Source: Bisporella sp. PMI_857
Taxonomy: Eukaryota > Ascomycota > Leotiomycetes > Helotiales > Helotiaceae
NCBI GenBank assembly: GCA_021307315.1
Contig: JAJSPD010000007.1
Location: 992,001-1,056,000, forward strand
DNA: 64,000 bases
Direction: 5' to 3'
How positions within the stretch are numbered: the stretch's first letter is position 1; every line of letters begins with the position of its first letter. Under the pieces are notes generated by a model. It was not told the DNA's origin, searched no databases, and saw nothing but the letters and a program-made list of their open reading frames with translations. The translations under genes were made by a program, and so were the position numbers. This document shows positions 55,201 to 64,000 of the stretch, piece after piece.

Positions 55201-56058
55201 TGCAAATTGCATGAAGTCCCTATGCGCCATGGAGATTTGAAACCAGAAAATATTCTAGTATTCGATGAGATGACATTCAAAATCGCTGATTTTGGGGTGA
55301 CTAGGATACATCGTCAGGCAACCACCCTCCAACGGTACCCAACGACAACCTTTTCAACCACTCGGAAATATGAGGCTCCAGAAACTGAAACCCACCGTGA
55401 TTGGCCACGCTCGAGGTTGTTTGATGTGTGGTCGATGGGATGCATCGGTCTGGAGTGTGTGATCTGGCTACTTTACGGTAGTGAGGGGCTAAAGAAACTG
55501 GACAAGAATCTCTCACAAACGTCTCCTTACAGTGGCTTTTATACTGCTATCGAGACTACCAATCGCGAATTGACAGCCACGGTACATCCCATTGTGACAG
55601 AGTGGATAGACATCATGACATCCGAGGATCCGGAGTGCCTCGGATCGTCAGCTCTCGGCGATTTGCTCAGGTTTGTCAAGATGAACGCACTGGTCATTTC
55701 GCTCCCAAAACGTTCAAGGCCTCAAAGAGTGGAGAGCGCCGATCCGAATGTGCCTGTTATGCGGGTATCAGACAATTCAGTGCCTAAGATTCATTTCAGG
55801 TCGCCGACAGAGCTTCCACCCGAAGGACGAGTACGTGCCACTGCCGCCGATTTTCGACACGAAATGGACGAGATTTGTGGTCGCGCGGCAGCCGACCCTG
55901 CCTACTGTTTCACAGGAAAATCACGAGATGCGTTGAGGCTCCCAAATTTGGTCACTGAAGAGACTGCATACCTCCGGCTGCCAGCTCGACACCAGCCTCT
56001 AAGCTTCAGCGATGATATGTCTAGCCTGATAGACACAAACGATAATGGCCGTCAGTGA
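52241..56058 (+). CDS. Zinc-finger protein kinase (fungal innate-response type architecture)
   Basis: Exons 52241-52481, 52526-53309, 53394-54855 and 54922-56058, with introns of 44, 84 and 66 bp, give an intact 1207-aa protein. The N-terminal region (ELASYCNHRFAELVSKEDGQ, YQQRFWAWANGLAVFAKPYL) is a helical module seen in many fungal NLR-like and ankyrin proteins. A zinc-finger region follows (AECPICYKLLTRSDVEKRKW, VCISENCAANLRFF...HMKQAH). The C-terminal kinase domain has GGYGRIFKV, FVAVKEF, HGDLKPENIL (HGD in place of HRD), IADFGVTR and EAPE. All catalytic residues look present apart from the common HGD variant. Its head-to-head position with the protease and closeness to the gasdermin suggest a role in the same response, which is inference. 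Confidence 0.82.
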
Positions 56059-56870
56059 GATAAGATAGAGAGTCACCAAATATCAAAACGAAGATCCTAA
56101 TTTCTCCCTATTTTAGAGGTAGTGTGTCCCAGGTGCTCAAACTCAGACAGAAACTGACTAGTGCCACATCCTCGATTTTTTTTGGTATGTGTTTACCTGC
56201 AATGTCACATTTGACATACGTATCTTGTAGGAGAGGAATGACATAGGCAAATCGATAAATAAGATGTTCAAAACGGAAGGACAGTTTGGCAGTAAGTACA
56301 TCTAGAATGTCCACAGTCTGGACACTGGTCGAATTGGATGCTGATATTCTCCTGACTGCAGGTGCAACACTTCCATACTGTTTTGCGCCTAGCTGGTGGC
56401 TGGTTAGAGTTAGCAATTGCTTGAGAATTTGCGGGACGCGACAATGCTCCTAAACCTCAGTTGCCGAATATGTCCATCTTCAGAGGTGCAAGTGATGATA
56501 TCCGGAGCCAATAGTCCAAGATTTGGCTCGAATATCGAGCTCCGATTCCTGAATTGAGGTGTCGTGGCAACAGTAGCCTCGCAAACCATAGGCCCAATAT
56601 CAGGAGGCATGTTGCACTATTGGTATTCTTAATCCCTTCACCATCGAGCTTTCACATAGCTCATTTCAACTTTTTTTTTTGGTCTGTGCACAACCAGGCT
56701 TGGCACTGTCACTTTATAAATACTGTAATACACTCATTACTACTTTTATTTGTTCGGGGTTTGCGAAGAGCTATCGGCGTGGCGCGCGAACGCAAAAGGC
56801 TGGAATATTTGGGTAGGTGAAAGAAGCCCAAACTTTGGGCGTGGTAATTTCCCGCTCTTGCCTAAGAAAA
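56059..56870. other. Intergenic, no supported gene
   Basis: Minus-strand frames at 56108-56416 and 56410-56610 are not recognised; a T-rich stretch lies at 56670-56680. Nothing else seen. Confidence 0.35.
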
Positions 56871-57417
56871 TCAACCTTTTAGAAGCAACATTACATTTAC
56901 TATAGAATCATATGTACAATGGCTAGAATTGGACCTCAACGAAACGTAAAAAAAAGACTCGAGGTCGTGCCGATATCTCGCCAGTGCGCGATATGCAAAC
57001 TCAAGGGCAAGTGCTGATTTACCGCAACCTCCTAGTCCACATATTGTCATACGTCGGTGGGTGTTGGGGAAGAGGAGGAATTGTTCGAGAGATTGAAGCT
57101 GGTCCTTCTCCGCTTTAGCTAGCACTTCGCGTACTTCTGTTGCCAGACACATCTGCAAGGTCTCTTGTAAATCGTCGTCTTTCCTTCACCAACTCTAGAA
57201 AGTTATCATTTACTATAGTCTCCTTCAGTTTTTCAAGCCCGGTATCTCTTCCCTTAAGCCTCAGTTTCAATTTGGTAACATTTGTATTGGCATCTTCCAC
57301 CCTTTTCTTCTCTTCCTGCAGTGTCCTCTCAGCGTTTTGAAGCTTCCATTGTAGCAGATCCTGGGCTCGCTTGTATTCTGCTACTGCGGTATCACGCTCC
57401 TTGACTATCGCTGTCAA
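56871..57417 (-). pseudogene. NB-ARC (NLR-type STAND) fragment with coiled-coil leader
   Basis: A coiled coil (AQDLLQWKLQNAERTLQEEK and more) leads, with a frame break at about 57160, into REVLAKAEKDQLQSLEQFLL and the P-loop MTICGLGGCGKSALALEFAY. The text ends at SFFYVSLRSNSSHCTYDSIV. The MTICGLGGCGKSALALEF start is that of NB-ARC ATPases in fungal NLR-like proteins. The rest of the ATPase, the helical ARC parts and any repeats are missing, so it is a remnant. Its place near the gasdermin island fits the clustering of such genes. Confidence 0.7.
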
Positions 57418-57880
57418 CTCGAAATCTGCTCCGAGGGCTGAGCTTTGTCTTTATTGAAAATTTCCCGTTCCTTGCAATATGCTTCGAGGTTTCGCTGCAG
57501 ATGATGTTCGTAGGCGGATTAGGAGAGCCGGAAGCCTTATCTATCAAGATATGCGGCAGCCCAATCAATGTTGTTGGATCCAGAAGGACTTTATGATGAT
57601 TAGTGTTACTTTAACCGCTTTGTGTACGTCTTTAATCACCCATCGGTGGCTCTTCACATCCGGAAGAGCAATTTAGCTATGTTGCCTCAAAACTTCATCG
57701 TTGCGACCTTGCTTTCAATGAGGTCTGCCATAGTCTGCTCGGAAACCCCGTTATGTTGCCGAGAAGGTTGAAAGATCCACGACACACCATCGATAATGAT
57801 TCAACCCTCAACTACGACCTCCTACGCCGCTGTTCGAATGTCAAACTACCTTTTCGCATCTTCTTCCCCTGGTTGTGAGC
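57418..57880. other. Intergenic, no supported gene
   Basis: Short frames only (57479-57676, 57796-57990 plus strand). Nothing recognised. Confidence 0.35.
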
Positions 57881-58336
57881 TCAGCCGAAATGCATCTCCA
57901 TTTCCAAGCCCAACTCTGCATTCAATATTGTTGATAGATTTACGCCATCTTCGAGACACAGCCATTCCCCCATTGTACTACCATTATTAATGTATTGCTC
58001 CTGACCTGGCACGACCCAGTCGAATGCTTTCGATCCCGAAATAGGAGAGCTGAGCAAGACCCGCCTGCTGTGCGGTTCACCTGTAAGAAGGAAAGATCCA
58101 ATTTTCGGAGCAGCGATTGTTATAACATTGTTCTGAGTACAGTAGTGAGTATATAAAGTCCCATGGGTATAATAGAGACGTACGAGGCGTTCCACTTTTA
58201 TGTTCGACCCTTGTTCATGCGCATAACCAGAATATTCTATCACCGCTTCAAAATATACATCTATCAGTTCGCAATAGTTTTGGTCTGACAGATGGGTTGC
58301 CCTCGCTACTTCACTCGGCATCGGCGCTGAAGCCAT
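57881..58336 (-). CDS. Hypothetical protein
   Basis: From MASAPMPSEVARATHLSDQN there are 151 codons. The start MASAPMPSEV is the most likely of several Met codons; the frame extends upstream to 58561 but looks like leader. The text has mixed alpha/beta character (VERLVRLYYTHGTLYTHYCT, PISGSKAFDWVVPGQEQYIN) and no motif I can name. No membrane or signal segment. It lies alone between remnants. Confidence 0.4.
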   Translation of the reverse strand: MASAPMPSEVARATHLSDQNYCELIDVYFEAVIEYSGYAHEQGSNIKVERLVRLYYTHGTLYTHYCTQNNVITIAAPKIGSFLLTGEPHSRRVLLSSPISGSKAFDWVVPGQEQYINNGSTMGEWLCLEDGVNLSTILNAELGLEMEMHFG

Positions 58337-59109
58337 AGTCTTGGGATATTGAGAGAGAGATCGATGGCTGTCGGCGTTTCGATGTGTTTTTGCCGCCAGA
58401 GGGATTTGATAGAACTTACGATACCGACAAAAGAGGGAGGAATAAATCCATCTAAAGGTATGAAGAGGCATCATCTTTGAGGAGTGTCGCAGGGTTTGTG
58501 TTTCTTCGTCTCTGGGCAGTTGTGGATTTGCAAGAAGCGGGCACGAATATGATTGTTCCATTCCATGTCGAACTGCGCCTTGGTCAATTTATGCCGGCCG
58601 GAACTACGTTTCTCCAGCACAACCTCATCTCACCTCATCGTTTCAACCCGGAACAAAAAGTCCTTTCTCGTTTGCGATGTGCAACAAAGCCATTACCAAT
58701 TCTTTTTATTGCGTGATCGAATAGCCTAAGCACAAGCTCGTCCATCAAACGCTATTAAACGGTTGCGGCTGCTCGATCGAGGCCCTTGTCAATCTTTGTC
58801 GATCCCAAGGCTATAATTGGAAAGAGGCTGAAGAGTCACTCAGGCCATGTCTCTATTGGACGATCCCGGACATAATTAGAATTAGGCAAGGAAACTGTCG
58901 GTCACTTAATTCCACGATGCATTGCCGGAAGTAAAATTATTTTGAATTGAGATAGCTTATTGAGCGTCTTTGTATATATTAGGATCCTCAAACGTATGTG
59001 TACTTAATCCTTGCAACCCTGCTACTCCTCCTCTTTCGTGCTCAATTTGTTTTGTTAAGAATTAAAGTGTAAGTTTGTCGTGGACTGAGACGGCGCACTG
59101 AAATTACAC
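58337..59109. other. Intergenic, no gene seen
   Basis: Nothing supported. Confidence 0.35.
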
Positions 59110-59400
59110 GGGATATGGTTCTGACTCGGCGACCAGCTGTTCACCTGTGTGTGCGGCCACTAGGGAAAACCTTCCCAACAGCCTTCTCTCCGTCCAAATC
59201 GCCCCTTTTATACTCCGGTAAATCAAACCCCGCAAGACCGTGACTCCCCCAAAATCGTGTGATTGTGTGTGCCCGGTGTGGCCCAAGTGCCTTCTGTATG
59301 CTATGTAAATTGATGATGTCGTTTTACTGAAGGTTGGAGAATCTGCGAGGTAGGACAGCAGTTACAGCACGTAGTGATGCTCTCCCAGGTCCACAGAATT
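59110..59400. repeat. LTR-like direct repeat, first copy
   Basis: Matches 63030-63312 in the same orientation (GTGTGCGGCCACTAGGGAAA, AAGTGCCTTCTGTATGCTAT, AAATTGATGATGTCGTTTTA). The copies are 3.9 kb apart with no retroelement genes between, so they may be two solo LTRs or MITE-like repeats. Confidence 0.6.
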
Positions 59401-59479
59401 GTGGACTTCGACATTATAACAACGCGGGGTGAAGATGGTAGAGCTTACCCTGCCGCTCAGCACAGCATACCCACGGTCC

Positions 59480-59720
59480 CTATATCTTCAAATCAAGTTA
59501 AAAAGAAGCCGCTTACTCTTTACAAAAAAGGTCAAATTGTTAGAAGTGCGTTATTCGGTTAGAAACCTGACGAAATTGCAAAAGCTTTAAATGAGTCTCA
59601 ATCGACCGTTTGCAGTACTTTGAATATCGATTTATACGATGTCAGCTATTTCTTTAACCGTACAGTTACCAAAAAGCATAACACGAAATCGTGCGTGTTG
59701 CGACCTGCCAGGTTTGGCAC
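59480..59720 (+). pseudogene. Tc1/mariner transposase N-terminal fragment
   Basis: Reads NQVKKKPLTLYKKGQIVRSA, LFG, a stop, then KPDEIAKALNESQSTVCSTL and NIDLY. This is the first helix-turn-helix of a Tc1/mariner transposase (KxxLTxxxRGxI...A...STV). The catalytic DDE part is absent and the frame has a stop. Dead remnant. Confidence 0.65.
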
Positions 59721-60040
59721 CTTGCTGGATAATAATTTACCTTCGCGCTATGCACTTTGTCGATGTTTCCGTCGTCGAAAGAACAGGTGGCAGTCCGCAC
59801 AAGGCCTAAATAAGTACCCGAGGTAGGCAGATTAGCAACTGCAAAAAGGTTGAAAAACAATAGATCACGAAACGCGAATTTACGCGAAGACTTTTGGTGG
59901 GTCACTGTATACTGTACTATAGAATAAGTCCTCTTAAAGCTAATTCTATTCCTGCTAGTACGGGGTAATAGTAGGATGAAATCTGGACACCAAAGAGTTT
60001 GCGCTGTGAAGCCGAAGTCGAATCCTACTGTAACAATCGG

Positions 60041-60315
60041 GAGAGTGATACACGACCTCCCCGCCTTCACTACACGACCTCCCTCCCCCCTGTCTTTTTC
60101 TCCAGTTTTCTCGTGATTTGATAATTGTCATGTGATATTTGTTTTATAAAAAAAATCTACAATTTCAACTGCTAAGTAAATAAAGTCAATGGTTAGGGAT
60201 AGTTTCGGGGGGCTTGGGGGGTTATTAGTATATATTTTAACAAAAAGTTGAAGTTGAAGTTGGAAGTTGAAGAAAGATAAGGGGGGAGGGTCGTGTAGGG
60301 GAGGTCGCACTCGCC
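60041..60315. mobile_element. MITE related to the 12.3-kb MULE element
   Basis: A 275-bp element whose left end (GAGAGTGATACACGACCTCC) and right end (reverse complement GCGAGTGCGACCTCCCCTAC) share the terminal sequence of the MULE at 12346-13072. Flanking words TAACAATCGG and CAACAACGAA agree only in part (AACAA), an aged or altered duplication. No coding part. Inside are tandem GAAGTT units (60246-60275). Confidence 0.72.
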
Positions 60316-60949
60316 AACAACGAATTTTTTTAATGATGACGTACACCCGGAAGGTGCTGCCGTAGTGAAGCATCTCATAGAGCATCTCTCAGATAACATA
60401 TCTTAGATCTGAAATTCCGGATCGATGTTGTAGAAAATGAGAACGGCAGTTTTTAAGCGCTCGCTTCCGGAAGCCTCTTCCGGGCAACATATGCCGATAA
60501 CTTGCGCCAATCATCAACGGACCTACCCCGCCTTTCCAATGCATAAGTCAATCCTATCGTTGCGTCAGTTTACCCATGTCTTCTGATCGTCGCCTAGAAC
60601 GATCTTAGTGCCACCCTTTTCATACGGTAAATTATATAGGAACGTCAATTTAGCATCTCAGATCTAAGTTATATGATGCGAGTTGTTTGGGTCTCTACGT
60701 TCTATTCATAGCTCAGGCAAGGACTCTCTGGGCTAACACAGAAGTGGGTGTAACGGATCAGTTTCTCAGCCCATACTTCATAATTTAAAATTCCGATAAA
60801 GGCCGGTCAAACCATTGATACTGGAGCCTATTAAATATACTCTACCTGCTTGCCGTATTCTACGAGATCTGGAAGGTTCACGAAAGCCTCCTACATCTGC
60901 TTGAAACTGAGCGCCACCAAGAAAAATAGAATTTGGAGGTACTTCTAAC
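60316..60949. other. Intergenic, no gene seen
   Basis: Nothing supported. Confidence 0.35.
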
Positions 60950-61378
60950 ATGATCATACCTAACATAGCCGACAGGCCATACAGCCGTCGGAACAGGCGA
61001 CGGGAGAGGCCAGGTTCGAGGAAGCGGCGAACCTTAGCACAAACCTCTCTGACATACAACAATATTAAACAAGCTATTGCCGATTCCCACAACTCGACAA
61101 TCCATTTCCCTCCAGAAAGCTCGCTGATACTACAGCAAACCTTCGACGAATATCGGGTTCCTTGTGAAGCCCTTGCCCGCACAGCAGAAGAGAAAGTTTG
61201 TGATGGAGAAGAGAAAGCTATCACTAAAGCTTGGGCTGACATGGATGTGATGCAGAAGCAGAAAGAGCAGCTGCGTATGTTTGGAGGTGAAGGCTTCGAT
61301 GACGATGCTAGTCTAATCGAGCCTATGAAACGAGTCCTCTTCGACCTCTTTGGAGATATCGATTTTGGATATCCGTAG
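60950..61378 (+). CDS. Hypothetical protein
   Basis: 142 codons from MIIPNIADRPYSRRNRRRER. The N terminus is strongly basic, the middle helical (NIKQAIADSHNSTIHFPPES, LARTAEEKVCDGEEKAITKA), and the end acidic (RVLFDLFGDIDFGYP). It is uninterrupted, with natural-looking codons, but not recognised. An upstream exon may exist. Confidence 0.45.
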   Translation: MIIPNIADRPYSRRNRRRERPGSRKRRTLAQTSLTYNNIKQAIADSHNSTIHFPPESSLILQQTFDEYRVPCEALARTAEEKVCDGEEKAITKAWADMDVMQKQKEQLRMFGGEGFDDDASLIEPMKRVLFDLFGDIDFGYP

Positions 61379-61482
61379 TACCGGATGTATGGCGTGGTGC
61401 CGGAAGATATGATCTTCATTGGGCAATTCTAGGTACGACCTCATTGACCACCTCTCCTCATCCTTCATTTAGACAGCATGGG

Positions 61483-61990
61483 CTAACGTCGACGACGTTT
61501 ATGATAGCGAGATCTCCGCTTGGTATGTCTCACGGTCACAGTCTCTCGATCGTGCGAGTACTTGTATCGAGCATCTAGCCATTCATATTGTGCCCGCCAC
61601 TGCTCTTTACTTTTCTTCTCATCTAGTCTCTTCTTAGGCCGGGGTCTTCCGTGCCACAAGGTCGCCATGGAAACAAGTTCCTTCTGTGCGTTCGTGCCTT
61701 TAGAAATATATGGACTTGAGGTGCGATGCAGCCATACGGCCCAAGAATTGAAAGATGTGCGAGATTGCGGTTTTTCAAGGCTCCAAATGCGGGTTCATCA
61801 ATGGTCGATATTGCCCGATAGGAATGAAGATGTAGCTCAAGTCTATGTATTGGCATGTGGTGCCAATTGCTGTACAGACTCTCAATACTCCCAAATCGGC
61901 CCAGACGCTTGGATTGGAATTCTATCTATGAAGGGCTCGGACAGTATTTCTAGTTACTTAGTCGACACACCGTACGGGGTCTTTGTCTTC
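61483..61990 (-). pseudogene. Truncated paralogue of the 34.7-kb gene
   Basis: In two frames it reads SLYSNWHHMPIHRLELHLHS, YRAISTID, LAHLSILGPYGCIAPQV, LKARTHRRNLFPWRPCGTED and EQWRAQYEWLDARYKYSHDR, each matched in the gene at 34723-35637. A frame break occurs near 61640 and the N-terminal half is gone. Dead duplicate. Confidence 0.7.
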
Positions 61991-63029
61991 TGAGGTTAAT
62001 ATCTGATTGATACATTTCTGATATGCCTGAATGTAAAATATTCCGATAATAGAACTGAACCCAATTGATATCTTTCCTGATCCTAATAATTCCTCTCTTG
62101 GTCTTCACAAGTGTCGATAGAATGCGCCAATTAATAATAAGACTGCGGCCCAGAATATCGATGATAACCCCAGTACGATGGACATTACTTTCGTGAACAA
62201 AACCGAGGCCATGAGGGTCCGTATCCAGGAAGAATATAGAATGCTACGAACAGCGCTGTATCTCCCAATCTTCCTATGTTGATGTCGCGGCCATAATCCC
62301 AACTGTCCAGCCAAACTCCCCTCTCTCGTCATCTTCTATTGCTATACGTCGAGTGACGACGCCTAGACCAGGAGCGCATGACATCAATCCTAAACATCCG
62401 CACTCTATCGCAGATATATTCGACTCCACCACTCATCATCCACATCAACTCAACAAGTTATAACGATCCGCGGTTACTAGACTCGCGTGCACTACTATAC
62501 AACTAGACACAAGGTTAAAAGGTTCTGAAATCAGCGGAGAATTTGGACGTACAAAAAACGGTTATTTAGTTTACATATACTTTGTTGTCCACCTCAGCAG
62601 TCATAGCAGCCAGTGAAACATTTGTCAGGGTTCCAATTTTCCCTTCCTGCAGGTTTTTTTTGGGGGGGGGGGGGGGACGGTATAGTCATAAGAGCCTCCA
62701 ATCTCACAGACGATGCAACGGTTGGTGATGCACCATAACTACGGGAGTTCCTCCAGTTTGGGGATGGAAATAGAAGAGGAAAGCGGCTGTTGAGCATAGG
62801 CTCAGAATGTTGATTGATTATTTCATGCACGGTTCCAGCCTCCAATACGGCGGATATACTGGAGAATGCAGGTTGGTCAAATCACTAAAGTAGGCTGGAC
62901 ACGTCCAAGGTTACCGTACTTTACCATACCTCAGCATGGCCAATGATCTGCCTCCTGCGCGTGGTCTGGTTTCTATCTACGCATATATACATACGTATCC
63001 GTTGAACGTAAGTGCTCTGTTTGTGACGT
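61991..63029. other. Intergenic; poly-G tract and one small open frame
   Basis: A run of 16 G at about 62657-62672 follows a T run. A 75-codon minus-strand frame at 62105-62332 ends in a hydrophobic helix (MSIVLGLSSIFWAAVLLLIG), but its status is unclear. Confidence 0.4.
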
Positions 63030-63312
63030 TTGGTATATCGTTCTGACTCGGCGACCTGCTGTTCACCTGTGTGTGCGGCCACTAGGGAAAACCTTCCAAC
63101 AACCTTATACTCTGGTAAATCCACCCCGCAGGACCCTGACTCCCCAAAATTGTGTGATTGTGTATACCTGGTGTGGCTCAAGTGCCTTCTGTATGCTATG
63201 TAAATTGATGATGTCGTTTTAATGAGGGTTGAAGAATCGGCTAGGTAGGACTGCAGTTACAGGAAGTGGTGATGCTCTCCCAAGTCCACACAGAATTGTG
63301 TGGTTGTTGTGT
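63030..63312. repeat. LTR-like direct repeat, second copy
   Basis: Second copy of 59110-59400, about 85-90 percent alike by eye, with one deletion of about 35 bases in the first third. Confidence 0.6.
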
Positions 63313-63414
63313 AGTACTGTGTATAATGTTACCGCATCTGAGATCTGGGTGGTCCAATTAAGGCTGTGTTGAGGTAGGAAAACCTTTGAGTTGCTGCCGG
63401 CTTGCAAGAATGCT

Positions 63415-64000
63415 TCACCTTCCTCCAATGCTAATCACCGCCAGTAATCGCTCCCAGCACAATCCCATCTGCCACTATGACCGGAGCCCCGCGTGAACTA
63501 TCGAGCCCTAAGGATAATTCGATGCCGAGTCGCAATCGCTTTCGAGGTGCTGTTGCAACTCGCATATCCACCATTCTACTGGCCACTCTGTTATCTCGAG
63601 CATGATGGGTTGGCAGCCGCAGGATTCCAACCTACCAGTACAAGTTATTTTCCTCGACTCTGGCCGTGAGAAGAGTATGCACAGCAGGCGCCACTAGAGA
63701 GGTAGTGCCAGCTCAGAGTGTGTGAAGCATTTCAATTTCCTAGGAAACCGAAATGCACAGCCAAGGGAACGGCGGGCAAACTAGCGCAACAATAGACCTC
63801 GGTAATACTACAGTAATGGGGAAGGAGTGGTGTTCTCGCTTATGATTGGTTCAATGCATCAGGTCACTGTTCCAGAACAGCTTTCCAGAAACGCACTTTA
63901 TAACTACTTGTTCTCAAATATGAAGACATCAATCCAAAAATCCGGATCTGGAATTTACGATTTGAGATGTACTGTTTTGGGTCTTCGAGATACCAACATT
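63415..64000 (+). repeat. Dispersed repeat family, copy D (runs off the window)
   Basis: Near-identical to the reverse complement of copy A (27205-27802). It reaches the last base of the window, so its end is unseen. Confidence 0.75.

Noticed and set aside
60778..61419. 213-codon minus-strand frame opposite the hypothetical gene at 60950
   Set aside because: No family features, and the plus-strand reading has better gene-like composition.
62105..62332. Small membrane protein of 75 codons as the missing N-terminal part of the cation exchanger
   Set aside because: One hydrophobic helix is not enough, and it is 48 kb away; no exchanger motif is present.
1..64000. CRISPR arrays, rRNA or tRNA genes
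   Set aside because: No spaced direct repeats, rRNA core motifs or tRNA A/B-box cloverleaf were noticed; a tRNA scan could still find one that I missed.

Overview
The window is nuclear DNA of a filamentous ascomycete (Pezizomycotina). Short GT-AG introns of about 44-100 bp with CTAAC/CTGAC-type branch sites, Zn(II)2Cys6, bZIP and SREBP-type regulators, a Git3-type GPCR, a rhodopsin-domain (PTH11-like) protein, an MHYT protein, a ferric reductase and heterokaryon-incompatibility-type genes all fit this group. Leotiomycetes is my guess, without proof. The DNA is gene-sparse and full of transposon debris and decayed genes. I rebuilt several genes by joining exons by eye.

Layout. 1-7 kb: a decayed PIF1-like helicase with an OB-fold-like partner gene, an intact Zn2Cys6 factor (3960-5213) and a bZIP factor (5435-6530). 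7-14.5 kb: a graveyard holding a frameshifted GNAT acetyltransferase, a transcription-factor fragment, a dead beta-carbonic anhydrase and a frameshifted cation exchanger. It also has an SREBP-type bHLH gene and a 727-bp Mutator-like element with perfect-looking ends and a 10-bp target-site duplication. 15.6-24.3 kb: an intact seven-exon GPCR, retroelement scraps with a chromodomain, a ferric reductase and a bZIP-ankyrin regulator. 24.3-38.6 kb: microsatellites and dispersed repeats, a patatin phospholipase beside a catalytically dead beta-lactamase-like gene, a frameshifted PTH11-like gene, an unknown gene, a truncated LINE and a decayed caspase-like gene. 38.7-41.4 kb: an intact 840-aa MHYT protein. 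42-46 kb: repeats, a transthyretin-like gene and an F-box gene with one internal stop.

The most interesting part is 46.8-56.1 kb. A 282-codon gene that I read as a fungal gasdermin of the HET-Q1/RCD-1 type lies convergent to an 862-aa subtilisin-like protease with a DUF7580-like N-terminal region. This is the arrangement of the known HET-Q1/HET-Q2 cell-death pair, in which the protease cuts the gasdermin to release its pore-forming part. A 646-bp MITE with 9-bp target duplications has inserted exactly at the gasdermin stop codon, adding four residues and supplying a new stop. A divergent 1207-aa zinc-finger protein kinase starts about 870 bp beyond the protease, and an NB-ARC (NLR-type) remnant follows. 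Together they look like an allorecognition or immunity island.

57-64 kb: small unknown genes, a mariner fragment, a second MITE related to the Mutator-like element, a truncated paralogue of the 34.7-kb gene, and repeats. The last repeat is a near-identical inverted copy of the one at 27 kb and runs off the window. No rRNA, tRNA or CRISPR was recognised.
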